64,000 nt of DNA from Leucocoprinus leucothites (GCA_013368445.1 JAACJO010000013.1:248001-312000); one strand, 5' to 3'; counted from the first letter of the stretch, positions 38,874 through 52,300 are shown. Notes: generated by a model not told the origin, from the letters alone. A program made the numbers and translations.

Positions 38874-40160
38874 CTAGGAGCTCCTCAGCTCATCGATGAT
38901 CTTCACCAATGTAGAAGTCGGATCAAATGCCCCGTCGAGGAATACTTCTCGCAGAACTTGCCATAGACCGTCACTCATGGCGGTGGGTTTCTCCAGGCTC
39001 TGATGGCCCGAGTATGAGATCTTTCTGATAACTCTGCTCATATCGCGCCCTTCCTTGATTCCCTCCCAAGGCTCCTTTTGCTCAAACAGCTAAGGCAGCA
39101 ATCAGCTGGGTTTGGAGAACTAGGCACGTAGCTTACCATCCAAATGGTGGTCACAAGAGCAAATATGTCGTCTTCTTTGGTGGGCAGGCACATTGGCACC
39201 ATGCTATCGCTGTAGTATGTCTCGTATTTGGATGGTCTCTTGCAGGCAAGTGTCACGGGGTGCGGAGGCGTCGCTTCGAGGTCACGCATGAGATGCACAG
39301 CTGTGAAGGAGTATAAACATATGTCCGTCAAGGCAGCTTGGAAATCGTTGTTGATCATGATGTTCCTCTGCAGCGGATATAGGATAGACGGATCAGCAAA
39401 AAATGGAATAGTATGGCCTCCAGAGCGGGCTTACGGGGTGGATGTTCCCATGAACGATGTTGTTCTCGTGTAAATATTCTACAGCCTCGCAAATTTGAAG
39501 AATCTTCAACCGGGGTCAGTTTCCTCGACCAATGTTTGAAACGGCAGGAAATTGTGACTCACCCACTTGATTCTCTGCCCTGGCTCAGCGCCCTCCAATT
39601 TGTCGAGAATGTTGAAGTCGTAGAAAAGGGAAACGACCGCGACTGGTTGTTGTCCAGTCCTAGGATCTACGGTCCCTTCGACCGTCGAGAAACGCATCGG
39701 TGCGATGGAGGGGCGGTGGGGAATATCCATGAGCCCAGTGGGCACGAGTTTCTCCTGAATCTGGAGAGAAGTGTTACCACTGTGGACAGCTCACAGAGTC
39801 GAATAACTTACGGGCTGTAAACATGAAGAGGGCGCTTGCTCCCTGTAGTCCCCAAGGGGTTTGAAAAGCCTGACCTTGATATTCACGCCGTTATAATGAA
39901 CGGGATGGGACACCGCCATATTATAGCCCGAAGTCAAGGACTCGGTTGGGGGCGACAAGGAGGAGGCATTGACTGTCGGAGGCAGGAGGTGTGCGTCCAT
40001 CGGTTGGATTGACTCGAGAAGTTGGTGTAGAACTGAGCCATTGAGCTACAGTCTTATATGCAGTCAGCTCTTGAGCCTACAGGTCGACGGTGGCCGAAGA
40101 CTTACCAGCTATAATTTCGGTGCTATTTCGCTGTGCCAGGGAAAAGGCGTCAACACCCAT
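38874..40160 (-). CDS. Protein-kinase-like protein lacking catalytic residues (pseudokinase)
   Basis: Exons on the minus strand: MGVDAFSLAQRNSTEIIA (start 40160), then VLHQLLESIQPMDAHLLPP, NIKVRLFKPLGDYREQ, IQEKLVPTGLMDIPHRPS and GQQPVAVVSLFYDFNILDKL. The C-lobe follows: ILQICEAVEYLHENNIVHGN, intron, NIMINNDFQAALTDICLYSF, LPTKEDDIFALVTTIWM and a closing helix ending IIDELRSS. This is the kinase C-lobe order (Leu-His-x-x-N-I-V-H, N-I-M-I, D-I-F-A-L). However, the HRD motif reads HGN, so the catalytic Asp is lost, and the DFG position reads TDIC. That makes catalysis unlikely, and a binding or scaffold role is more plausible. Splices were placed by eye; the first join uses the acceptor tggctcag. 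The family is not identified more closely. Confidence 0.6.
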
Positions 40161-40869
40161 GGCTCCGCACTTCGGTGTCTACTCCTTGGAGTTTCGGCAT
40201 GGTTCATGGCTTTCATGACCGCTCATTTGGGTCGCCGTTCCAGGCGCTTGGCTTACTTGCGCATTCCAAAGCCTCCGAGAATGGTGGACTCGATTCGCTG
40301 AAGAGGTGAAACTCGAGGTTTCAACAAAAATGTGGTGATGTCGTGGAATATGTGATAGTTGTGAGTGATCACCACCACTGTTAATCATACCCTTCCTCCT
40401 AGAAATTTCCCACAAGGCGAAATTGTAGCTGGTAAGTTTATTTTGGAATTGAGCGGCTTGACAGATTCCAACTTTATTTCCGAGTTATCTGGTTTCGGCC
40501 GATGCGTTGTATGCTGCAAAACACAACGAGATAATGGGCCCTTGACCATTGGGCTGATGGCCTCGCCAATAGCTCAATAAAAGCCCTAGCCCACACCGAA
40601 GGCAGTTACTTGTGGTGCTGTTAGAGGGCGAGCCTCAGAGCCCCTTTGGGCCCGATCTTTGTGACGAGCACATTACAATATTACATCCACGCCAGAGCCG
40701 TTGTCTCGCCTCTTCGGAGGCGACAAACCTATAACCTAACTCGTCGGAGGACCGCCTTACATACAAAGCGTAAGATACGCCAGACCCAACAGCCATCACT
40801 ACTTCGATTCATCCCATCATCAAAATTGCCCATAATTTCGCATGACGTGTGACAATTGTAGCACTACTA
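40161..40869. other. Intergenic region between the pseudokinase-like gene and the decayed ABC gene
   Basis: Upstream region of the pseudokinase-like gene. No gene seen. Confidence 0.35.
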
Positions 40870-43800
40870 CGCTGGAGTCTGAGCACAGAATACCCTTGCG
40901 GCTTTTCAATCTCTTGACAAGTCATGTTACACCATTCATAAGTGAGCTGATACCACCGGCACTCAACAACCCGTCTAGTTCCTTAGCCCTTGTCTCCCAG
41001 TTCTCAGCATCGGCGAGTTTATTCTCCAACTATTCGATCTCTCGATCGATCCACGTCTACATGCGTGACAGAGTCCATTGGACGAGGCCGGACAAATGCA
41101 TGCTAGAGGACGACAATTCGGTACCGTATTTCGTCAAAAGCGGGCTGTGAGTATCAATGAATTTAGCATACCTGCGTCACCAAAGCACAATCCGTGCCCA
41201 GAGGGAAGGAAAGAGGAAATTAACCACCGAATGAAAGAGATGAACCCCAAACTACGTATCGAGAGATATTAAACAGGGGTAGCTCCAGTGGCCTTAGGTG
41301 ATTCATGCATTTTTCCTTCTACGCCACATGGCATAGTGCTGCATTCATCCAAGGTCACGCCCTTACACGATGGTAGAAAGCCGCGGCGCAGGCTAGGCTC
41401 ATCTGATAGAATGAAAGGGGAATGTAGTGTCGAAAGTCAGTACAATGAGCCCAAACATCATTCAAAGCTCAGAAATAGGCCCCATCAAACAAAGTTAGTG
41501 ACGAATGGAAGGGAACGAGCGCTCCGAAGACTGGGTCCAGAAGGGCACTTGCAGACCCAAGTTTCCAAATGGGCGAAGTGCAGCGCCACGGGTGTCAATC
41601 CATCGAAACTGAGTCGATGTCAATGTAATACAAAGTGCCAAGGAAATACGCGCCATTGAACTACATTCCGAAATAGGAATGTTTATCAAAAGATCGGAAA
41701 AAACAAAAGATCGGAAATTTCACTGTCTCCCTCACACTACTGCTCAGATCTTTGTGGAGACTCTCATTCAATGATATCGGTGTGGCGTACATGTGGGTAA
41801 CATCAGGCATTGGCTTGGTTGTACATTGAACGAGTGCCAGTGAGGCCGTCAATGTGCTTTGCCTGTTGGAGTTCCAAGGAAACCAACCTCGCGCTGACGA
41901 GAAGTGTTTGGTTTCGGAGAGCTCGGCGAGGGGGAAATATACGGAAAGGTTAACCCACCGGTCCTGGTGGCCGGGCTACTTCCATATTCCCGATCTGAAA
42001 GGACCCATGAATGACAAAACGCTCCTCATGAGCCCTCGACGGCTTGTGTAGAGTTTGAATCCAGGCGTGACTGCGTCTTGATACAGATAGGCTCCGAAGA
42101 TTTCTTACGAACATAAAGCGATGGACTGCTGAGCAGGCCAACGCTATTCAGTTAGAAATATAAACCGCCAGAGGGAACAGTTCGGTGAGCTGGGTCAAAC
42201 AATGAGTTATCTGATCACCCTTGAATATACAGCAAATGAACAAAGAACCAGGGGAAGGGAGATGGGAGGTGCCTCGGACAAGCGGAGGTAGATTGAATAT
42301 GCACACCTTCGGTCCAATCCGCCGGTGCCATCTCTTGCCCTCTCTTTCCCGGCCTCCGAATTATCGTCTGATACCAGATTGTTTCGTCCTCATGAAGAAA
42401 ATAGGGGAAGTAAGTAGATCATATCCAACTGCAGACCATAGATTTTTGATCATCGTATAGTCACTTGTCCATTCGTAGGCAACCCGAATCTAATAATGCG
42501 CATAGTCATCGAGCTCCACGATAGAAGGCAAACACTAATGCGATTACGTCGCAGATACTGGCAGAATTCACGTGTATGATCGAGCGAAGACATGCGCAGG
42601 TGAGTACAGTATAGCGTCTTGCTCGTGTTCGCGGACGTCGCCATTACATAACCGGTGTGTACTGAAGTAGCTAGTACGTACCAAATGCTCATTAATGGGA
42701 CGTGAAGGCAGAGAAATCAGAGAAAATGGTACTCGCTCCACCTTTCTCACTTTTTCTAACATCACACCTAGCACAACAGGAATACCCACTCCAAGCGCCC
42801 CTCAGCCGCAGCTAACCGCTCAAATGGTGGGTGAAACTGCCATATACAAATAATGGACAAAACCAATACCTTAACTCGCTCCGCATGAGCCTAGAGATCT
42901 TGATCACAAGTAGTAGGTGCGAAGGGTATCCAATAAAGTATATTTGCAGGGTGAAATACTGAAATATATTCAGTTTCCTTAGATTGTCTTAGCGCGCACC
43001 AAAGTCGGGAACAAAAGGTTCTAGAATGAAGAAATGAATAGATTAGATTTGCCATAACCCTCTAGGCAGGAGTCTTACCCAGACATTCAGGTCTACGACG
43101 CTTAATCGATCCGCTCTCTAGGTCCGTCGCTGATTGTAGCTTGATGAAATCGCGCCTCTGGTAAGATGAGAAGTACGATCACGGGTGTAACATGTCAATT
43201 GGATGTTGAGGTGTGGCATGCTTTGGAGATGCCACGTCTGCAATAACAGAACGGGAAAAAAGGTATCAACGTTAGGATTCCTGGATACATCGCCCTCATA
43301 TTGACATGAGGTGTAGTAATTAATCTTAGATGAGCGCTTGGATAATAATAGCTAATATTTCCATACAAGTCGAGTTGAGACGGTCAACCTAGCATCGATT
43401 CCTGTGAACAACGAAGAGATTTATGAGCTTCCGCTTGTGGCCCCCGTTGAAGACTCGGACAAGCTAGCTCTTCAGAAAAGGATAGCTCTGCCAAGCAAAG
43501 GAACATGCTTCTGAATCACTCGTGATCAACCTGTTATCCACGGCATATTTCCGGACCCGGGCAATATACCCTCGGGGACGAAGTTTTCATACTAAGGGTG
43601 GAAAGAGACATTTGTCGAGAGATGAGCAACTTTGGTCTCTCGTCGACTTTTTGGCATCTAGTCGACGGATCGCAAAATTCGTATACTAGGCCAAATTTCA
43701 ACAATAATTCCACCGACCACTATTCCCCTAACACCCCACAACCTACATTTGCCAGGAAGTGGTGGGACCACAGCTGGACAGCAGTGACAAAATGCCATCT

Positions 43801-44895
43801 CGCTGCGGCCCCGACAAGGCCAGATGACCTGCCATGGTGTAGGCTCGCCCTACTGAATATGGGGTCACACCAATGGAAATAAGGGGATAACAAATATTCT
43901 CTGGATGAGATCTCGAACTCAAGTAGGTCTTGAGGAGTCTCGTTATACAAGGTGCCACCTGGTGGGAGCCAAGCTAGTGCTAACCGGAGTACGCCGCGAG
44001 GTATGTGAGGCACGATACGAGAGAGACACGATTAATGGGGAAAATACCTGCCCGGAACAAGAAAGATTGCACATCAGGGTGCATACCACAGTATTGGTAT
44101 CCATGCCCCATATCCGAGTCGTAAGTTAAAACAATGGGACCAGGTCTCTCAAATGACCACTCCTAGCTCATGTGAGTTGACCTACAGACAATGTGTCGCA
44201 ACCCAACACAAACCGAAAGCATATCAGTGCCATATCATTGAGCATTTGAGCGTAACAGCTTACTGGATCATTCTATTTCCGTAATATTCAACACGGCCCT
44301 CGGGGCAATACCTTGGGAACATTAACATACTACACGCCTCCTTGTCACGGTTCTGCACCGAGTAGCAGGCGGAAATATTATACGAAGTAAGATGAGTTTG
44401 AGAAGAAATTCGTGGTCAAGGCCTTATGTAGCTCAGTTGGATAGAAGGAGTAGAAACTCGCCGGGAGAGCTTGCCGGTGATAAAGGAAGAGGGTGAGTGA
44501 ATTGCTCGCTATCTCAGGCACACATGACAACGATGGACGTTTGAATCTTGATAGGAGTCTTGATGGTCACGATGTCAGGCAGTGGCGGTTATTGCGACTA
44601 GAAGAACGGCGTGGCGGCGTTGGATAATGCCGTTCAATTGCTCGGGCCTAGGGCGTTCAATCCAAGTGTCAAGTTCTCAGTAGCGCTAAAGTGAGAATCA
44701 CAGAAGCTCACCTTCTGGACACGACATTTGCAATATATAAGCCGACGAGTTCCTCCTTCGTTATTCCCTTTGTTGAAGGGGCTTCGTGTCATCACCAGGG
44801 AGCCCAGGTTGTTCAGCCCATGACCACATCCCTTCAAGCGAGAGCTTGAGGAAATGCTGAGCAAGCCTTGCAAAGACCTTGTAAAGAGTTTGGAG
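40870..44895 (-). pseudogene. Decayed full-length copy of the peroxisomal ABC transporter gene
   Basis: This 4-kb stretch aligns collinearly with the intact gene at 49.3-53.2 kb, introns included. Examples: ctcaacaacccgtctag (40961) with ctcaacagtcatccaa (49321); tatttcgtcaaaagcgggctg (41129) with its match at 49501; aggctcatctgatagaa and the following intron (41395) with 49756; cacaccttcggtcc (42301) with 50850; tttcgtcctcatgaag (42381) with 50937; ggtaagatgagaagt (43158) with 51763; and the N-terminal exon (44640-44890) with 52800-53050. The part that should hold the Walker A motif (equivalent to about 50.2-50.4 kb) is missing or unrecognisable, and stops and frame changes occur throughout. 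Because introns are kept, it arose by DNA duplication, not by reverse transcription. It cannot make a transporter. Confidence 0.75.
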
Positions 44896-46011
44896 CCGGA
44901 CTCGAATTTATCATCGTTGTCACATAGTGCCTAAGAGTGGTATATGACGCCTCTTCAAAAATTCATCTCGATTGCCATAGTGAGCGCTGTAGATTCAAAG
45001 ATCGTGACCAAAGAATATAAATCGTGAAGCTCCGAAATATATCGTCAAACATGACGCATGAGGTGTAACAACTTTTACCAGTGGTCGGAACATATTTTTC
45101 ATGTCGGGCCGGAGTCAGCTGAGAGTTTACGATCGTGCAGGGTGTATTGCCAGGATCCACGACATATCGTGACTTTCAGGATCTATAAGTCCAGGGCTTG
45201 AGATATGAGCGGCGTCCAGTTTCGCGATCAAATCTAAAATTTGCTGATGTGGTGCTGACAAAACGGAATGAGTTGGTGATCAGTATGTGTGTATGTACGA
45301 GGGTCAGAGGAGGAAATCGCTGCAAGTCGAACGTGTACTGAAGCCCAGCCGAATCACGTGTATTATCAATCAACCCCACGGTCATGAGGTCACTCAACCT
45401 CGCCTTGGGCACTTAGCAGTGTAAGTACCCACTTCCTTGCCCTTTCCTTACCCCTACTCACGACCTCAGGAAGCACGTCTTGGGCTCGAAGGGCTTTTTT
45501 AAATATGTATTTCAGACTTAGCGGCGGGACACAAGTTGTCAGCAAGTTTGGATAAAGTTGTGCACGCTTGCACCGCTGCAGTCTGGGTGTACACAGCGGC
45601 GACGAACTTCTTCTCGCAACGTCAGTTTTCCCGGCTTCTCGTGGCAACTTGTAGCCTGTTGCAGCAATCCAATAGGAGAGGCACATGGCATTGTAGAACT
45701 CGATACCCATAAGGTCGCGTGGCTTTCTGGGTATTTCTGACGGTGCCCGGTTTTAATCCACCTCAATGCCAAGGATGGAGCATAGTACTCAAAATATCCC
45801 CCAGTATACACATTCTCGCATCCTCAGTCGTTCTCCATTTACGCAAAGACGGCAAGAACTGTATGTCCGATTTCTCCAAATTTAAGTGTATTTCTTTTCT
45901 CTCAATCGTTCGAAGCATCCGGAATAAGAATTGAGCCGAGGACTACTCCATCAGGCAAGGTGTTGGGATATAAAAACAACAAGAGACCCAGTGTGTAAGC
46001 CCACTCCAGGG
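44896..46011. other. Intergenic region upstream of GMC oxidoreductase 5
   Basis: About 1.1 kb between the N-terminal end of the decayed ABC gene and the GMC start. Minus-strand frames near 45390-45811 are about 100 codons, rich in Cys and Ser and unrecognised. The last 60 bases form the core promoter of the GMC gene. Confidence 0.35.
45969..45976 (+). promoter_or_regulatory. TATA box of GMC oxidoreductase 5
   Basis: TATAAAAA on the plus strand, 36-43 bases before the ATG at 46012. Same position as in the four minus-strand GMC genes. Confidence 0.55.
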
Positions 46012-48274
46012 ATGTTTCTGGATTTTACAGTTGTGCTTGTGCTTGCCTCTCTCGGATTGGCCGCAACCTGGAATTCGATCCATAATATTCCAAAAAATGA
46101 ATGGGATTTCATTATTATCGGAGGTACGTAGTCGAAATAAACACAGTTTCACTCACGAAACCCTCACACTACGTTACGTTCAGGAGGAACTGCTGGATCT
46201 GTCCTCGCGGGGAGGCTGACTGAAAATCCAAAGTTTAAGGTCCTGGTCATCGAGGCGGGACCAAAGTGAGTACTGCTAGACCTCTCACATCCTTTGTCTT
46301 AAAACATGAAATGCATAGCAATGAGGGAGTTTTGCAGTCGATCGTCCCTGGACTACAACCTACATTACCAAACTCCCAGTATGACTGGAACTACACTACG
46401 ATCTCGATGAAAGGCCTCAGTGGCCGGTCAGTTGGATATCCACGCGGGCGTCTGTTGGGCGGGAGTAGCGCTATTAGTAAGCGAATATATCGGCACCAGA
46501 AAGTGGAGGACAGCTCACCTTTGTTGAAGATGGAATGGTATACACCAGGGGTGCTGCGTCAAACTATGATCGTTGGGCCAAGGTTACAGGTGATCCTGGT
46601 TGGAGTTGGGATAGGCTCCAACCGTACCTTGATAAGGTACCGAATGTCTCTACAGAAATGCTTTTAGACTCATCCCGTCGCGTGTACAGCAAGAAAAGTT
46701 CGAATCACCAGCAGATAATCACAGCATCGCTGGCATGGTCGACCCAGCTGTCCACAGTGGAAATGGAGCAGTACCCGTCAGCATCCCAGGCTTCCTCCAT
46801 CCAAGTTCTGACGCTGTTACATTGGAAGCTACAAAGGAACTGGGTGATGAGTTTCGTTTCAACCTTGACTGGAATTCTGGCCATCCTCTTGGTGTAGGTC
46901 AGTGGCCTTCCAATAGTAAAGATTATAGTCGCGTGGCTGAATGCGCGATTCCAGGCTGGCTCCAAGCTACGATCGGTTATGATGGGACCCGCAGTACAGC
47001 AGCAACGGCCTACCTTACTCCACACGTCAGGGCGCGGAAGAATCTGCATATAGTGACTGATACTCGTGTTACGCGTGTTCTACCGACAGAAGGGGCCAGA
47101 AGGTTGGAGGTTCGGACTGTGGAAATAGGATCTCCAGATTCACCAGATAGGGTTCTGTTGACGGCATCCAAGGAAGTCATCTTGGCTGCAGGAGCAATCG
47201 GTACCCCCCATATTCTCCTGAACTCTGGCATTGGAGATCAAGTAGATCTGGAAGCGCTGAATATCCCAGTTGTCTTGCATAACCCAGGCGTTGGACGTAA
47301 CTTAACGGACCACATCGGATTTAGTCTTTCATTCGGGCTGAAACCGGGTGCGATTGACGAGGGACCTTGGGGGAAGTGAGTGACTAGAGATAGGAGTTGT
47401 GATGTGTCACAGGCGCTAAACATTTTCTTACCTTAGCCTACTCTTCGATCCCGCACTGCAAGCAGAAGCACTAGAACTTTGGCAGACGAATAGGACTGGG
47501 CCTTACGTTGCTTTGGTTCCTGTCGACCATCTTGGCTGGATCCGTGTACCGGATAATTCCCCCATCTTCGATCAATTCGAGGATACATCCTCCGGGCCAG
47601 ACGCTGCGCATATTGAAATGGTGTTGGGAGTGAGTGTCTTGATCCTTATCCGTTGTGTTTTAGAAGTTGACTCCCCAAAGGCGGTTGGTGGCTTTTATAG
47701 TACTAATGTATATATGATCAGCCCTGCCTCGCGTGAGTTCAGTGCTCCTCGTATAGCGGAGAAGCTCAAGCGACTACTTGCTAGGCGGTTCTCTAAAGTT
47801 GAAGTCCAGCGATCCGTTCTCTGATCCATTGATCGATCCCAATTTCCTCGACTCCGATTTCGACGTTCTAGTCACTCGCGAAGGGATCAAGGCTGCACTA
47901 CGATTTGTTGATGCGCCCGTCATGAAAGGCCTCATCACAGGCGTCCTCGGCCCACTGGCAAATATCACATCTGACGAAGATATGGACCCCATCATCCGTG
48001 ATGGCGCGGATTCGGCGTGGCATCCAGTTGGCACTGCGTCCATGTCTCCTAAGGGCGCTAACTGGGGCGTAGTTGACCCGAATTTGCTAGTGAAGAAAGT
48101 TTCGGGATTAAGAATTGTGGACGCATCGATCATGGTGAGTTCCGGAATAGGGTATGGCAGTGAACACGCTAACAAGTCGAAAAACAGCCGTACATACCTT
48201 GCGCTCATACACAAACACCTGTTTATCTCATTGCGGAGCGAGCCGCGGACCTTGTGAAAGAGGCGTGGAACTAA
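46012..48274 (+). CDS. GMC oxidoreductase 5 (aryl-alcohol-oxidase-like), close paralogue of GMC 1
   Basis: The start at 46012 opens [20 protein letters not shown], a signal-like segment nearly the same as in the gene at 1.7-4.0 kb. Then follow EWDFIIIGG, an intron, [48 protein letters not shown], the exon ending GHPLGV, and [37 protein letters not shown] is the second GMC signature. The active site has [18 protein letters not shown] and [19 protein letters not shown], and the protein ends KEAWN (stop 48272-48274). About ten exons join in frame, so it appears intact. It lies on the opposite strand and more than 40 kb from its closest relative, between the decayed and intact ABC transporter copies, which suggests segmental shuffling. 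Its function is probably secreted alcohol oxidation with peroxide production. Confidence 0.85.
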
Positions 48275-49321
48275 ATCCCGAAATTGACAGCCTGTAAACC
48301 GCATTAGGAGCATTCAAATCAACAGACCATTTGATCCAGAAACGCATGAACTGAGGTTTGATGGTCCTTTTTGCTCTATTGTCATGTTTACGGAGATACA
48401 GTCAACTGAAATGAGGGGAAACTTGGCCGAAACTGGTTGGTTCAAGAAGCATGAATAAATGCTATTTCCTGCGAAAAAAGCAACTGTCGCAAACCTTCTT
48501 CGTCGTCAGGCGCGTGCTATCCTGGCCCCTAAGTGACAACCACCGGTCCATGCCGCCATCAAAGGGGATGGCAGAACGAGAGATAACTAAGAGCTTTTGA
48601 CAGCAAGCCTATACGCCACGATCGGTGACCATGGATGATCACGCGACGGATTTCACGGATACGAACGTAAGGATCACCTCCCTGAATATTCTAGTCATTC
48701 CCACAGGGCAGCCTGCTTCACGTACAGTGCTTTTACTTCTATCATCCACGAGCAGATTAGCATTGCCGAATAGGACGAGAACGGCTGTAAATACGTCGCG
48801 ACTCACCACACTCGCCGAGGGCTTTGAGGATGGGTCCCTGAAGCTGGACGGCCTTCAATATTTAGGAATCAAGTACATGCGTAGACTGGATAAGTGAAGA
48901 AGAGATCCCGGGTATGGAGTGTCCACACGAATAAGGAAGTGGCAGGACGCTATAAATGTAAGTCTAGCTGACGAGGATGACGAGGCGAATATGTTGAGTG
49001 ACCATGCCTGCCTATGTATGGTACTCAAACCTGACGGTGAGAATAACCCATTTGCCCATGTCGTCACAAACTAGTCCATAAGTACAGTACCTGTGCTTCC
49101 TGAGTCAAGGCATAATCTACTCATCACCCGTATACATCCAAGATACGTGAAACTTAGATTCGACACTCATGAATACTACTATACATTTCCTGCCGCAAAG
49201 TATTGACAAATGGAAGCGCTACCACGCTAGAAGATCAACATAACAAAATACGGCCGCAAGGGCTTCTCTCTTCCACTACCAATTCACATCGCATCAGCAG
49301 ATGAGCTGATACCCCCAGCGC
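48275..49321. other. Intergenic region between convergent GMC 5 and the ABC transporter gene
   Basis: An ATG at 48631 opens 88 codons (ends 48897) with no recognised motif; it may be chance. Otherwise these are 3' flanks of the two converging genes. Confidence 0.35.
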
Positions 49322-52300
49322 TCAACAGTCATCCAACTCCTTAACTCTCGCCTCCCAACTCTCAACATCAGCGAGCTTTTCCTCCAAACTTTTAATCTCC
49401 CGATCAATCCCCATGCGCTCTTCGGCAGTGCCCACGCGCGACAGGGTCCATTGAGCCGGTCCAGAAGAATCAAGATTCAGAGTAAGCAATTGGGTATGAT
49501 ATTTCGTCAAAGACGGGCTGCGGATGTGAGACGACAGGGCACCAGTAAAGTGTAAAGGCGGCCGAGTGGGTGGGGAATTGAGAATAAGATGGAGGAAAAG
49601 CAGCAAGGAGTGACGTACCGTAGCGAAATGGTGATCAAGGTTACTCCAATGGCCTTGAGAGCTTCGTACATTTGCCCTTCTACGTCACTTGATACAGCAC
49701 TTGTACATTCATCCAAGATCGCATACTTTGGGCGGTGATAGAACACGCGGGCGAGGCTCATCTGATAGAACGAACAGAGGAAAGTAGTGTCGAATGTCAG
49801 TACAATGAACCCGAGCATCATTCAGAGCGCAAAAATAAGTTCCATCAAAAGAAGGCCAAGGCGAATGGAAGGAAACAAGCGCCTGAGAGGCCCAAACAAA
49901 GCGCCCTTCTTGTAGCGCCACAGCTTTGAACCAGAGCACCCCCAAACCAGGGTCCTAACAACGATCCCGACCAAAACAGCAAGCACACTCACTCTCTGTT
50001 TCTCACCCCCACTCAACACATCCCTCCATTCCTTCTTCGTCATCCACCCCCCTTCCCTCTCAGGCAAATACGCCAAAAAAGCCATCTCCAAAATCTCCTC
50101 CAACTCCTCCAGCGTCCTCCCAGCTTTCACAAACTCGAGATATGTATGCGGATAGATAACTTGATCCAATAGACTCCCTACAACCATATACGCTCGTTGT
50201 GGGACAACAAACACCGAAGGCTTCATATGATCGTGAGCGCCTGAAGGTGCATGCACGGACGCAAAGGCGCCGTTTTGTGGAGCCCATAGTCCTGCAAGGA
50301 CTCGTGCGATGGCAGTTTTACCGACGCCATTGGATCCAGTGATCATGAGGTGTTGGCTTGGCTTAACGATGAAGGAGAGATCTTGGACTAGCGCTGGTGC
50401 TGGCGTCGATGATGTGGATGAATCCCCTAGCAAAGAAAAAATATTAATAATTAAAACGTGACATTGGCGAATAATCGTATGAGGAAGGAGTGAGGAAGAA
50501 ACAGTGACTCACCACTATTGTTAGATGGAATCGCTACATCCACATTCCTAATTTCAAAAGACCCATCACTACTAATTTGTGCCTCGGGCGTCTTTGGAAG
50601 GTTATGCAGGTCGATATTAGGGTATACAACCTCGTTGTGAGACCCGCAAGCTCCAATAGATCTTTATACGCATACATCAATCGACCGCCCGCATCAGCCA
50701 ACGAAAGCAATAGCCTCCGATTCGAGATATACGCTGTAAGAGGAACAGAAAACCCAGCGAATTAGCTCAAACGTCAATTTTTTTGAATTCATCTCCGAGT
50801 AATGCACCAAGAACTGGGGGAGGGTAAAATGGAAGTAAATCGATCGAAAACACACCTTCGGTCCGCCCAGCCACAGCATCATCTCTAATTTTCTCCCTCC
50901 CGGCCACCGAAGTGTCCGCCTGAACACCCAGAGAACGTTTCGTCCTCGTGAAGAGGATAGGGACAGCAATCAAGCCATACCCAGCCGCGGACCACAAATA
51001 CTTGATCACATAGTCTTCAGTCCACTCGTAGGCGATCCGAATCTAACAACACGCCATTTGATTAACATCAGCTCGATCGAACCAACCATCGGCTGCGACG
51101 CGACTGCGTGGAAGACGACGCAAAAAGGCTAAACGCCGGAGTAAGAAGTTGATACATACCTTGTAGATAGAATTCACGTGTTTGATCAAACGAAGATACG
51201 CATGTGTGAGGATATCTTTCTCTCGCCCACCACCGTCATAAAACCTGTATTTTTTTTACGTGCTTAGTGTACTCCACTGACGACGGTGATTAAAGGGATA
51301 TACTTACGCCACTTCTTCACTCTCTCTACCCACACGCCCAACACCGCGGCGGTATTCACCTTCCAAGCGCGCCTCGACCGCGGCTAAACGTCCAAATGCT
51401 GGTGTCACAGCCCTAAGACACGGGGTATGAGGGCGCCTGTACCAGAGGATCCCAGTCGGAAAAATGGGCATCTCACCGTAGAATACGGACTGTAGCGTAG
51501 TAGTTCAAGAAAAGTAAAATTGTCCCCCGTACGCCTAGAGATCTTGATAGCTGTGAGGTGAAGAGGATAATATCCAGTGAAGGTTTGAGGAGGTTTCCGC
51601 TGTGAAGTAGTGAAACGTGAGTTGGTAAGTTTCTCCGCGAAAAGTCTTGGGCTTACTATAATCCACTCAAACTCCCAGCCCATGCATCCACGTCGGCGGT
51701 AATGTATTGATCCACTCCTTCAAGTTTATCTCCTAGCCCGACTTGGTAATATCTTGCTTCCGGGTAAGATGAAAAATATAGATCGTGTATGTAGCGTGTC
51801 AATCGCGTTCGAATGTTCAGGTGTAACACGCTTTGTAGATGTCGGATCTATAGTTAGGGTAGGACGGTGTCAGCGCTATGCCTCGGAAATGGGGTACCAA
51901 GAGGGTGCAGGTGGGGTGCCAGTGGTAATCATCATCAAAAGAACATAGGAGGAGGGGACAGAATGAAAAACAAATGTTTCCATGGAGTTGCCGCCGCGCC
52001 CTAATGGAAGGCTGATGACGCTGCTGCTTGCCACTTGGCTATGATGGAGAGGCTATTTCCGTTGCTCATTCCGAGTCGGAAAGCCATTAACCACTCGGTG
52101 GAAATCTCAGCGGGGCCGAGGGGAGAACGAGGAGGAATTGAGGTGCCCCGTGATACATGGATGGCTGGAAGGCGTAACAAAGCAAATTGGAAAGTGCGTA
52201 CCATGGAATTGGTATACGTGCTTGGTATCGCGAGTAAAAACCACAAGGCAAGACCCCTCAAGAAACCCTTTCCGTCTGCCTTGACCTACGACGTCAACGT

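Noticed and set aside
44421..44500. tRNA-like string (tgtagctcagttggata)
   Set aside because: It resembles a D arm, but no acceptor pairing or T arm follows. The stretch belongs to the decayed ABC gene.
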